Below are positions 1 through 9,630 of a stretch of 64,000 nt of DNA, in pieces. Where the stretch lies: the NCBI GenBank assembly GCA_003290165.1, contig QNQO01006266.1, positions 27,012 to 91,011 of the forward strand. Direction: 5' to 3'. Position 1 is the first letter of the stretch. The number at the start of each line of letters is the position of its first letter. The notes below the pieces were generated by a model that saw nothing but the letters and a program-made list of their open reading frames with translations, did no database searches and was not told the origin of the DNA. The stretch comes from Berberis thunbergii. Taxonomy: Eukaryota > Streptophyta > Magnoliopsida > Ranunculales > Berberidaceae. The translations under genes and the position numbers were made by a program.

Positions 1-600
1 GGTCACGATACCAAAGACTGCAAGAGCCTTAGTGATGAGATCCAATACTGGATCGAGAGAGGAAGATTGAAGGAGATCATCGACTTCAGGTACACGCAGT
101 CTCAATGAGAAGAAACAATACAAGAATTCTCGATGTTGTGTGTGTCCTTCATGGGTAAACGAGAAGAGAAAACACTTGAATCATTCACTAAAGAAATTGG
201 TGCAAGAGAAGTGAGTTAGATCGCACAACCAGGATCATCTCGTCCAACAAATGCGGGAAAAAGAAAAGTTTGAGCCTAACATTCAAGGAACGGGGCATGA
301 AGGGAGTCCATTTCCCCCACAATGACACCCTAGCCATCTCGATAGGGATATCAAACTGGAAAGTAAGAAGGTCGTTAGTGGACACATGCAATTTCGTCAA
401 CGTCATGTTTCTAGACGCATTCCTCAAAATGCAATTGATGGGAAAAGAGTTAACGCCTGCAAACTAAGGCATGTTCAGCTTCAACGAAGAAAGCTGCTAC
501 CCGGTTGGAACGATTATGCTACCGGTAGTCACAGGGCAGCCATACCTGCAAATGATCATGATGATGGAGTTCTAGGTCGTATACGCCTGTACTAAATACA
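1..600 (+). pseudogene. gag C-terminus and aspartic protease remnant of element A
   Basis: The first bases translate as GHDTKDCKSLSDEIQYWIER, the end of a Tat-type gag. Element B has the matching GHDTDNCYKLKDEIEHWIKR at about 43390. At 270-467 another frame reads HFPHNDTLAISI followed by RRSLVDTC. This corresponds to the region before and including the protease active site, which is normally DTG. Here glycine has become cysteine, which would be expected to inactivate the protease. The two parts are in different frames with stops between them, so no protein can be made. The identity rests on motif order and on the related minus-strand fragment at 61168-61760, which reads PHNDALVITI and RSLVDTGS. 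Confidence 0.7.
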
Positions 601-989
601 ATGTAATCTTGGGCCCACCTTGGTTACATCAGATGAAGAGGGTAGTCTCTACCCAGCACCGGTGCCTCAAATACCCTTCTAACGGTGAAGCATGAACGAT
701 TAGAAAGGACCAGACCGTCGCTTTAAAATGTCACTACACCGCAACTAGGAAACCAAAAAATGGAGCACAACAACTCGAGCAAAAGGATCTGGATGAGAAA
801 ACCCAGAATCCAGTTAGAAAGGACCCACCTCCACTTTCAGACATCAAACCTCCATTCACCCCCAGAGAGAGGTCAAATGCTGGGCAGCTTGAAGAAAATG
901 CCATCATCATATACTTGGAGAACTCAGCTAACACAAATATAGTCTTGATAAGCTCTAACCTTAACAGAATGCTGGCAAATCAACTAGCT

Positions 990-2340
990 GCACTTTTACA
1001 TGAGAACTAGGATATATTTTCATGGACAAGAAAGACATGGTGGGAATTAACCCCTCAATAATCACGCACCGACTGACAGTCAATCTCGACTTGACGTCAT
1101 GTAGAAAAGGTGGTGCCCGAGCGTAACCATGCCATTAATGAAGAAGTGCAAAGGCTTTTGAACGCTGGCATACCAAAATTGGCTGACAAACACAGTCATT
1201 ATAAAAAATAAAAATGGGAAGTGGAGAGTTTGCATGGACACAAACCTTTAACAAAACCTGCCCAAAAGACAACTTTCCATTGCCCCGGTTAAACCAGATC
1301 ACAGACGAATCATCCGGACACAACCTACTCAGTTTCATGGATGCATATTCTGGCTACAATCAGATCAGTATGCAACTACTAAATCTGGAGATAACCTCTT
1401 TCATAAAAGATAGGGGCATATACTACTACTGGTTAATCCCGTTTTGAATGAAAAATGTTGGGCCAACATACCAATGCCTAGTGAACCGATGTTCAAAAGA
1501 CAAATTAAAAAGACCATGGAACTCTACATCGATGAAATGCTGGTAAAAAGCCTCCATAGTCTCGATCACTTGGTAGACCTCGAATGAGTATTCTCCCAAC
1601 TCTGGAATAACCAAATGAAAATCAACCCACAAAAATGAACATTTGGGGTATAATCGAAAAAATTCGTGGGCTATATAGTCAACCGAAAGGGAAATAAAGG
1701 ATGATCCAAAACATATTTAGGTTCTTCTCGACATGATACCACCCACAAACATCAAAGAGGTTCAGAGCTTGATTGGGAGGGTGGTAGTTCAAAACAATTT
1801 CATTTCCAAATCCTTAGACATATGCCTCCCTTTCTTTAAAATCCTGAAGGGGAACAAAGAATTCTAATGGGGACAGCAGTGTAACATGCCTTCCAAGATT
1901 TGAAGGTGTACATAGGAAGCACTGAGCTGCTATCAAAACCTACTATAGTGAGAAGCTTTTCCTATACCTCTCAGTCTCGGAGCACGCTGTAAGCTCAGTT
2001 TTGATTCGGGAGGACAATGGAAAATAGAAGCTCATCTACTACATCAACAAAACGTTTGGTGGAGCGGATGCTAACTACCCTAACCTAGAAAAACTTTTCT
2101 TTGTGCTGGTAACTTCTTCCAGAAAACTGAGGCATTACTTCCAAGCTCACTCAATAATAGTTCTAACTGATTACCCACTCTGGTCGGTATTGCACAAGCC
2201 AGAGCTATCAGGAAGAATGGTTAGTAGAACTAGGACAAATTGACATCCATTATGCTCTGAGAACGACCAGCAAGGCGATAGCACTGGCTGACTTGATTGC
2301 CAAGTTCATTGGAATAGGAGGACCTGAGATAAAATACCAA
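990..2340 (+). pseudogene. Reverse transcriptase and RNase H remnant of element A
   Basis: From about 990 a translation resembles the pre-RT segment of gypsy pol. At 1214-1390 one frame reads a PLPRLNQITD motif, then FMDAYSGYNQI, which are RT signatures (the FMDAYSGYNQI stretch includes a catalytic aspartate). The region then shifts frame repeatedly; 1500-1900 holds broken palm and connection sequence. From 1960 to 2220 an RNase H reads LSVSEHAVSSVLIRED, YPNLEKL and a HYFQAHSIIVLTD strand. At least six stops or frame changes are present. The domain order and motifs fix it as Ty3/gypsy rather than copia, where integrase precedes RT. Confidence 0.75.
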
Positions 2341-2439
2341 CAAAAGAGACGAGGACCTCGAGCCATCCTTACAAAGATGGATCCTGCCATGTGACCGGTC
2401 ATCCAATGTGAAGGGTTGCAGAGTTGTGATCGTCCTTTA

Positions 2440-2700
2440 TACCCCATAAGAGGGTACTCTCTAGAAGCCTATCAAATTTGGCTTCTACGCTTCAAACAAT
2501 AAAGCGGAATATGATGCCCTCCTAGCTGGGCTAAAATGAGCCAAAGGAATCGGAATAGAAAAAACCACGGTGTTCAGTGACTCTCAACTAGTGGTCAATC
2601 AAGTGAACAATGAATTCAATGTTAAAGACCCTCGAATTATGTCCTATTGCGAAAAAGGAATTGATGCCTAAAGAGGGTTCAATATAATACAACTCCGCCG
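2440..2700 (+). pseudogene. Second (archaeal-type) RNase H of element A
   Basis: The plus frame near 2480-2660 reads GFYASNNKAEYDALLAGLK, then FSDSQLVVNQVNN, and ends with PRIMSYCEK. The NNKAEYxAL helix and the SDSQLVV strand are hallmarks of the additional RNase H found between the ordinary RNase H and integrase in Tat elements. One stop interrupts the helix after GLK. This domain is the strongest single argument for a Tat assignment of element A. Confidence 0.75.
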
Positions 2701-3009
2701 ATTTTCCAGGATAGACTACTAGGAAGACGACGATCTGGCAGGAATGACCTCGTCCACAAATCATGTCTCTGACACACTCATAGTGTTTCAGGATAAGTCA
2801 GTCCTAAAGGAAGAAGTGCTCCAATAAACCTTCTCCACATGTGAGGAGACCAGCTGAATAAGCCTCCTAATAAGGTACAGATAATATAGAGTCTTCCCTG
2901 CAGAGAAGTTGGAGGCTTGCAAGCTGAAAAACATAGCGTTACAGTAGATGCTTCTCAATAACAGGTTGTACAGAAGATCAACAACTGCCCCTTTTCTTAG
3001 GTGCCTATC

Positions 3010-3960
3010 CCTCGACGAGGTAAACTATGTCCTTCGAGAAATCCATTAAGGAATCTACAGGAACCATCTCGGAGGAAAGGACATTAGCTCACAAAACCCT
3101 CACCCTAGGGTACTATTGATCGAAGATGCAACAAGAGGCCAAAGACCTTGTCCATAAGTGCGATAAGTGTCAGAGGTATGCACCATACACAATATGCCTG
3201 CACATAACCTGGTCCCAATGACCAACCCGTGGCCTTTCGAACAGTAGGGGATGGATATTGTAGAACCGTTCCCCATCTTCGAAAAGAAAACAATTTCTTC
3301 TCATGGCAGTCGACTACTTCACAAAATGGGTGGAAGTAGAGCCCCTCTCCAAAATAGGAGAGAATTAAATCGAGAACTTTCTCTAGAAATCTATCGTCTG
3401 CATGTTTGGGATACCAAAATCCTTAGCCAGTGATAACAAGACCCAGTTTGAAGGAAAGAAAGTTAAAAAACTTTGCGCCAACCTGAATATTAGTCACCAC
3501 TTCTCAGCGCCGGGGCACCCCAAGCCAATGAACAAACAGAAGTCACCAACCATACTATGCTAGAAAAAATCAAGAGAAAACTTGAAGCAACCAAAGGGCT
3601 CTGGGTCTCTTAGCTTTCATGCATTTTTTAAGCATACCATACCACAAAAGGGACTCCAACTAGAGAAACACCATTCGCCTTGGCCCATGGGTCAAAGGCG
3701 ATGGTTCCAGTAGAACTAGGAATACCTACGTTTAGAATGAAAGAGTTCAGGATAGAGCCTCCGTCAGAGTAGCGGTCTATCAGTGAGTAGCGGTATATCA
3801 GTAAAAGATGGCTCAATACTACAATAAGAAGGTTAAGCCTTGAGAATTCAAAGTCGACGATTGGGTACTCAGATAAACCCAACCGAACACTAAAGACCCA
3901 GGAGAAGGCAAGCTAAGCCCAAACTGATAAGGTTCCTACAAGATGACAATAATCAAAAGG
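3010..3960 (+). pseudogene. Integrase remnant of element A
   Basis: At 3150-3180 the sequence reads KCDKCQRYA, the second half of the HHCC zinc-binding region. At about 3300 a different frame reads AVDYFTKWVEVEPLSKI, the integrase core around the first catalytic aspartate. GIPKSLASDNKTQFEG (3400-3460) contains the second aspartate. The later C-terminal domain (3620-3960) is recognisable only by patches such as QINPTEH. Stops occur throughout. The coding signal fades just before the tandem repeats begin. Confidence 0.75.
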
Positions 3961-4128
3961 CCCAAAACTTTCTGGCTGGAAAACCCAAGTGGAGAGCATC
4001 TAAAAAGACCATGCAATGTAGAACACTTAAAGAAGTATTATCAATAAAGGTATTCTCTTTAAATAATCCCATTTCATATGACTCCATGCATAAGAACAAG
4101 TTTAGTTTGACCAAAAGACCATGATGGC

Positions 4129-5180
4129 ACACATACGGATCAAACCCAGTCCATAAACAGTTCACCGCAAGCAGGTGAGTTCAGTACACGGATGACTCAC
4201 CACTCTAAGATAACCTGGTCTAATTAAGGGGACCATAATGGCGCATAGCGGCCGAGCCTAGTCCTATTCAGGATGTCTAAAAATTGCCACATAAGTGACC
4301 TAGTTCGCCTCAAGAACCAAGGCAACACATATGCGGAACGAACCCAATCCACAGTCAGTTCACTGCAAGCGGGCGAGTCCTATCTATGAATGACTTACCG
4401 CTCCAAGATAAACTGGTCCAATTACGGGGATCATAATGGCGCACAACGATCGAGGCTAGTCCTGTTCAGGATGTCGACAATTTGCCGCATAAGTGACCTA
4501 GTTTGCCTTAGGAACCAAGGAAACACATATGTAGACTAAACCCAGTCCATGGACAGTTCACCGCAAGCGGGCGAGTCAAGTCGATGGACGACTCACCACT
4601 CCAAGATGACTTAGTCCAATTATGGGGACCATATGGCGCATAGTGGCCAATCAAGGTCTTATTTAGAATGTTGATAGCTTGTAGCATATGTAACCAGTCC
4701 GCCTCAGGATCCAAGGTAATGCATATGCGAATTGAACCCACTTCACCACAAGTGGGCGAGTCCACTCCATAGATGACTCATTGTGTCAAGATAACCTAGG
4801 CCGATTATGGGGATGATAATGGTGCACAACAACCAAGCCTAGTCCTATTTAGGATGTTGACAGCTTGCTGCATAAGTAACCTAGTTAGCCTCAGGAACTA
4901 AGACAACCTAAATGCGGACTGCATTCAGTCTATGGACAGTCCACCGCAAGCGAGCGAGTCCAGTCCACGAATGACTCACCTTTCCAAGATAACCTGGTCC
5001 GACTATGCGGACCATAATGGCGCACAATAGCTGAGCCTAGTTCTATTCAGAATGTCGACAATTCGTCACATTAGTGACCTACTATGCCTCAGGAACCAAG
5101 GCAACACACATACAAACCGAACCAAGTCTATGGACGGTTCATCGCAAGTGGCACATCCAATATATGGATGACCCACAACA
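4129..5180 (+). repeat. Tandem array, about 197-bp units, in the 3' spacer of element A
   Basis: A unit containing the phrases 'accgcaagcgggcgagtc', 'ccaagataacctggtcc', 'accataatggcgcac' and 'aggaaccaaggcaacacat' recurs. The 'accataatggcgca' box begins near 4231, 4429, 4627, 4812 and 5010, giving spacings of 198, 198, 185 and 198. There are five full units plus a partial one. Units differ by substitutions and one has a roughly 13-bp deletion. Tandem repeats between integrase and the 3' LTR are known in Tat/Ogre-type elements and can seed satellites. Confidence 0.9.
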
Positions 5181-5583
5181 TCTAGTTGCTCCAGTCCACA
5201 CCAAGGCAACACCTTGACCACTAATAACCACTAAAAAGTAAGTCAAATTGTGGTACAAAATCTAGTCCTATTGTATCAAAATGATTTCTCTGGCACTTTA
5301 GCTCTATATAAAATTAAGTCAGACCACTTCAATCGTCCAACACCTACTCAGAAAGCAGTCAACTGACGAGGCACAACCGACTCATACAGAGATTACTCTT
5401 CAATGATTTCACTCCCTTTGTCACATCAAGTTATTTTGCTAAGGAAATCACACAAGTAGGATCAAAGCTACATGCATCTCCTTTCAGATCGGGTCAGCAC
5501 AGTTCCTATTCAAAGTTAAACCGAATTACACTACGGGGCCCTGTCTACTTAGATAGACATGATTTCTTGAATAGCAAATTTGA
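5181..5583 (+). other. Non-coding spacer of element A
   Basis: No ORF or domain is visible. It holds a TATA-like 'ctctatataaaa' near 5304 and a leader-like stretch leading to the 147-residue ORF. This could be a promoter for that ORF, but nothing beyond the TATA-like box supports it. Confidence 0.4.
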
Positions 5584-6027
5584 ATGAAAAAAACAAACTT
5601 TATTGGTTATCAAAAAGTTGTTACAAATCTTGACCGACTGATCAATTTGAAGGTTTACACACTACAAGAATCTAAGCTTGGTGGGAAGCAAGGTGCGAGC
5701 GAAGATCAGCCAAAACACATACTGGAACTTTGTTCCGCCAATCTGTTTTCTGGAGGAAGCATCATGAGCGAAGCTGATGAAAAGGCAATGGGAACAACCA
5801 CCCAAAGTTTGTTGTTAGAATTATCTCCCAAAGATGGAGGAAAGACGTCGTGGGAACACCAAAAGATGGAAAACAAACTCGTGGCTAAGGTGGTACCCCG
5901 ACTTCTTTTCCACAATGTAAGAGTAGATATGGAAGCCCCATGGAACAATTTCAAACACACTCAAATGGGGTGGCTTCCTGCAATAGCAGAACTTATTGAC
6001 TCATTGCTGCAAATCTCAAAACATTAA
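5584..6027 (+). CDS. Unrecognised 147-residue ORF in the 3' spacer of element A
   Basis: This ORF is uninterrupted although the rest of the element is full of stops. It begins MKKTNFIGYQKVV and ends IAELIDSLLQISKH. It is rich in charged residues and has no visible membrane segment, zinc motif or signal peptide. I do not recognise a family. It lies between the tandem repeats and the polypurine tract, where many Tat elements carry an extra ORF, though those are usually antisense and coiled-coil rich, unlike this one. It may be a chance ORF or a captured fragment. The ATG is the first in frame after a stop. Confidence 0.3.
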   Translation: MKKTNFIGYQKVVTNLDRLINLKVYTLQESKLGGKQGASEDQPKHILELCSANLFSGGSIMSEADEKAMGTTTQSLLLELSPKDGGKTSWEHQKMENKLVAKVVPRLLFHNVRVDMEAPWNNFKHTQMGWLPAIAELIDSLLQISKH

Positions 6028-6307
6028 GAAGCTCCACCAATGGATGCTCCTCTTCATACTCTGTAGAGGTCAAAACACCAACACATTATCTAAAGGCATG
6101 CATTCGAGAAACAAAATCTATGAAGTACTTGGTAACACCTTACCATATCAAAACTAGTTTATATAGGAAAAATGTTAAGGGGAAGGTGGCCACCCAACAC
6201 TCGCGTCGATATTAAATGCTATGCGGGGAAGGAAGAGGCGTCGTTTCAATTACAACTGTGCCAGTTCCCATTCATTGGATTAATGGAACTACACGCAACC
6301 CCATTAA

Positions 6308-6321
6308 CTGGAGGGAGTAAC
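6308..6321 (+). other. Polypurine tract of element A
   Basis: 'ctggagggagtaac' lies directly before the LTR start. It matches in position and form the tract before the 3' LTR of element B ('aagggaggagtagc', 59821-59834). Confidence 0.75.
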
Positions 6322-6900
6322 TGATGAGACATCGAACAACCACTCGATCACAGTCGTACATGTGGCATGGGTCAACCATAACACGAGAAAGGCTTCAATG
6401 TGGCTCCAAGCGTGCCCATTCTTGAAATATTGTTCAGCTCGTAAGTCAAGCGTCCAAGCCCAGGTCACGCCAGCCCAAACAACACAGATCTTGGAGTTTG
6501 GTTCAGAACAATAAGGCCTGAACACAAATCTCTGAGCTGTCACAAGCTCGAGATCCACTCGCACAAATCAGCTCTTAACCCAATCAAACATTGGGTCCTA
6601 AACAAAGCCAAATGCCGAAAAGACTCAATCATGCACATGTAAGATTCTGGGCACGATATCCTCTCTCCATCATGCACTCGATAACATGGACAGTTGAGAA
6701 GGTAACACTTGCTACATAAGGTGAGAAAAAAGAAGAACAAAGGTATGCATACACATTGCAAATTTCTTAGTCTTCATTCTTCATTTCACCATCTCTTGAT
6801 TAAGCATTGGAGTGCCTTCGGCTACCACCACGGTGGTCCCTGGCTCATTGTTGTTTGTTTTGCATGTTCGAGATCAACAAGGACGGATTTGGTCGCATCA
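6322..6900 (+). mobile_element. 3' LTR of element A
   Basis: It starts 'tgatgagacatcgaac' and ends 'ggatttggtcgcatca'. Element B LTRs start 'tgatgatacatc' and end 'ttggacgcatca'. Shared inner boxes include 'aaaggtatgca' and 'aagcattggagtgccttcgg', the latter like 'aagcatcggagtgctttcgg' at 41872. No primer-binding site follows, which fits a 3' LTR. Confidence 0.8.
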
Positions 6901-7781
6901 ATATGTATGGGGACTTCACCAAGCTGTATAAAACATAAATATTCATTAGAAATAAGTTTTTAGTGTCATATTTCTCCTAAGCTGAATTTCACCAATCCAA
7001 TTGTTCCTAAAAAGGTCAATGGATTTCGCCTTTGGAATGAAAACATTAGAAAACAACTTAAGAAAAAATCGCACCTTGATAATAACATAACTTGAGCTCA
7101 CTGTTTTCATCCGTATAAACTATTATTTCATTGGATCTATACTTCCCACAAGATCAACATCGAAGCAAGGTTGTATAAAACTCCAAGATGATTATGACTT
7201 TGTACTTGCCTAAACCTGACTTGCAAAAGGGAGATGTTGAAGATGGATCCCAATAATAGCTTCAAAATGTGCCCAGACTCTGGTAGCGAGCTTACTTCAA
7301 CAAAAACATGTTTTTTTTTTAAAGCAGGCACAAAATAAAAATTGCAGCGAGACGCAAGATTGAACTCGATGCGAGTTAGATTTCCATCAATGGGAATCTC
7401 TCCCTTAATAATGTCAACGAAAAATACCACACACAATAGAAACGTTCCTATTTGCACCAATCAGAGTGAAAAAGCTTTGTTTTTATTTTGTTTTGTTTTT
7501 TTCTTTTTTAAATTTCCTGTTACATGGTTCAAATTTTAGAAACAAGCTAAAATCATACTTTAATTGTATCATATAAAAATTTCCTATTTAAATAAATGGC
7601 GTTCCTCGTGATTTCGAATAATCAATGTATTAATTTCCACTGTTTAATGTTAGTTTGGTTATGTTATAATCTCCCCTTTTAAGATGACTAGCAAAAATTC
7701 TCTATGTAAATCAATAACATCCCTCGTAATTTCAAATAATCTATCGTCTTTCTACCGTTAATTTTGAGTTTGGTTATGTTT
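6901..7781. other. AT-rich stretch without recognisable gene
   Basis: I see no conserved domain on either strand. A minus-strand reading of 107 codons (7137-7460) has no recognisable motif. T-runs near 7310 and 7490 add low complexity. The last 200 bases are the degenerate direct duplication listed separately. Confidence 0.5.
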
Positions 7782-7803
7782 TGATCTCGTCCTTTTAAGA
7801 TGT
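7588..7803 (+). repeat. Two degenerate copies of a roughly 105-bp direct repeat
   Basis: Both copies contain a 'tcctcgtgatttcgaataatc'-like box followed by 'agtttggttatgtt' and then 'cccttttaagatg' or 'tccttttaagatg'. They end near 7687 and 7803. The second copy overlaps the proposed LTR edge of element C at 7782, so part of the duplication may be flanking DNA. Confidence 0.55.
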
Positions 7804-7857
7804 CCCCTAATGCAATCATTTTTCGCTCATTGCTTTGAACTTGACCTGCAAACCTAC

Positions 7858-8186
7858 TAGGGCTGAACAAAAAATCGATCAAACCCATTGGTTCGGATTG
7901 GTTTCAGTTTAAACAAATTCAAAACCGAAGTAGTCGGTTCGATTTTCGGTTTCTATGTGATTTTAACCGATCGAACCGAATATAGATAATAAATAATATA
8001 TTTATTATATGTAAATAATGCAATATATTTAAAATAGTCGGTCGATTAGGTTTTGGTTCAATTTTAGTTGGTTCGGTTCGGTTATGGTTTGCATAAATTA
8101 GAATCGGTTCGGTTTTGTTAATGGTCGATTCGGTTTCGGTTTGAAAATTTTAAAACCGACCTAAGTCGGTTCGGTTTTCAACCCTA
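7858..8186. mobile_element. hAT-type MITE, 329 bp
   Basis: It starts 'tagggctgaac' and ends 'ttcaaccct' plus a, giving imperfect terminal inverted repeats. Both sides are flanked by the same eight bases 'aaacctac' (7850-7857 and 8187-8194); an 8-bp TSD is typical of hAT. The interior is built from many copies of 'tcggttcggtt' and its inverse 'aaccgaaccg', so it can fold back on itself. Confidence 0.85.
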
Positions 8187-8281
8187 AAACCTACTGACCT
8201 GCACAAGGAGCGCACGTGAGCCACGTACTACCGTTGTGGTGGCTGATGACACTCCAATGCTAAAGTCAAATAGGGATTTGA

Positions 8282-8818
8282 GCAAGGGCGGAGCCAGGAT
8301 TGCTGACAAAAGGGGGCAATTTTTTTTTTGAAAATACCAACTTACCTCTGGACGTGGTTTTCCGAACCGAACGAAGATTTTTTTTCTTTTTAACTCCCAA
8401 CAAACCCACCCTCACCAACCCTCTCACTTTCACTCTCTCATCTTCTCCTTCTCTTATATTTTCTCTCCCTCACAAACCCTCTCTCACTCTGTAATCTCTC
8501 AACTCCACCTCTCATCTCACTCCTCTTATATTTTCACTCCCAATTCGCTCAACTTTGTAGTAGTTGGCTATATCGAACCCTGAAACGTGAACATATCGAC
8601 ATCAGAGATTTGTATAGAAGAGGGGGGGGGACCTACACTTTTAAAATAATCCATAACTTAATTTTTAGTGGAGTCAAGGGCCAAGATTGTATACAAAAGG
8701 GGGCAACCTAAACTTTTAAATGGGGGGCAATATAAAGAAATATGAGTAATTTAGTGGGATTTTTCAGAAAGATAAGGGAGGCAATTGACCCCCTTAGCCA
8801 AAGGGTAGATCCGCCCCT
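8282..8818. mobile_element. MITE with 8-bp TSD, about 537 bp
   Basis: The ends read 'agggcggagccaggat' and, inverted, 'aggggcggatctaccc'. It is flanked by 'ggatttga' at 8274-8281 and 8819-8826. The 8-bp (perhaps 9-bp) duplication suggests hAT or Mutator origin. Inside is a pyrimidine-rich stretch (8400-8510) and two 'aaagggggcaa' boxes near 8310 and 8695. It has no coding sequence. Confidence 0.75.
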
Positions 8819-9380
8819 GGATTTGAAGAAGGTGTAATGCTATAAACAGGAAATTTGTAGCATACCTTAACTTACCAACCTCACATCTTATTTATAGTGT
8901 TGGAGTCATTTGGTTCGACCAGGCCATCGATGGCGTAGTTTAGGGAAGAAGATCTTCGTGAAAATCCTTCTCTAATTAGAAGTTGTGTCGTGGAGGCGAG
9001 TTTTTCTGTTAGCCTTGTGCTTCTAGATACACGGGATATAGTTCTCAATCAAAGACTAATCCGTAGATTGAAGTTTTCATGTGTGACATGTACTTTGGTA
9101 TTCCCTTCCTAGTCTGAAGCGAAGAGCTGCTATATTTGCCCGTCCGAAACTAATCTTTGAGATACTTGCCTTAGCAGAGCTTACGAGTATTGAGGATGGA
9201 TGTGAGACACGTGGGCTTAGCAGGTTGTAAGAATTCGGGTCTGTTTGGCAGATTGCATTGGGCGGGCTTAGAACCGCTTGGGCTGGATCAATGTTGTGAT
9301 GAAGGTAGGACCTATCATTCCTCGAGATCATCATGACACATGTACGGTGCAGAGGATGGACTATTTTGGTGTATCATCTA

Positions 9381-9392
9381 CTACTCCCTCGA
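9381..9392 (-). other. Polypurine tract of element C
   Basis: The minus strand reads 'ctcgagggagtag' immediately before the LTR, the same form as the tracts of elements A and B. Confidence 0.65.
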
Positions 9393-9630
9393 GTTATTAG
9401 GACAACGCATCGGTTTACTAAGTCACTTTTTGAAAAGATACGCCGCACATGATGATTGAGTCTGAATCGTTGCTTGAGCCGCATGCTTCATTAATTGAGT
9501 GTGCGCTGGTTCATTGGAGAAGAGGCGGGAATTCAATCCCTATTTAGAAATTTCTCTAACTTTTCTATTTTCTTTGCTATTAGAGATTTTGCTCTGTTCG
9601 TCTTCTGATTGAAAGTTTGTTCATCTTCTT
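9393..9630 (+). other. Leader of the element C extra ORF
   Basis: No ORF is visible. It sits between the LTR and the antisense ORF and contains 'aggcgggaattcaatccc' near 9522, followed by a T/A-rich stretch. It is probably the promoter and 5' leader of that ORF, from position only. Confidence 0.35.

Larger units (their letters stand above)
1..6900 (+). mobile_element. Tat-lineage Ty3/gypsy retrotransposon A, left end outside window
   Basis: In order on the plus strand I can read a gag tail, protease remnant, reverse transcriptase, RNase H, a second RNase H, integrase, a tandem-repeat spacer, a short ORF, a purine tract and a terminal LTR. A second RNase H after the usual one is known for the Tat lineage. 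All pol domains carry stops and frame changes, so the copy is dead and old. The LTR at 6322-6900 resembles in layout the LTRs of element B (41419 and 59835). The 5' LTR and most of gag lie left of the window, so the TSD cannot be tested. Confidence 0.85.
7782..9380 (-). mobile_element. 3' LTR of element C, with two nested MITEs
   Basis: On the minus strand it begins 'tagatgatacaccaaaatag' after a 'ctcgagggagtag' purine tract, like 'tgatgatacatcgaaatag' of element B. Inner boxes 'gtgtcatgatgatc' and (plus-strand reading) 'gctgatgacactccaatgc' correspond to 'gtggcatgaagacc' and the inverse of 'gcatcggagtgctttcggc' in B. Removing the two MITEs and their TSD copies leaves about 720 bp. The left edge at 7782 is placed by analogy and could be off by tens of bases. 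Confidence 0.65.

Noticed and set aside
1..3960. Endogenous pararetrovirus (RT plus RNase H without obvious LTR on the left)
   Set aside because: Integrase and a second RNase H follow in Ty3/gypsy order, and an LTR with purine tract closes the element at 6322-6900.
4129..5180. CRISPR-like repeat array
   Set aside because: Units are about 197 bp with no spacer and repeat alternation, in a plant retrotransposon.
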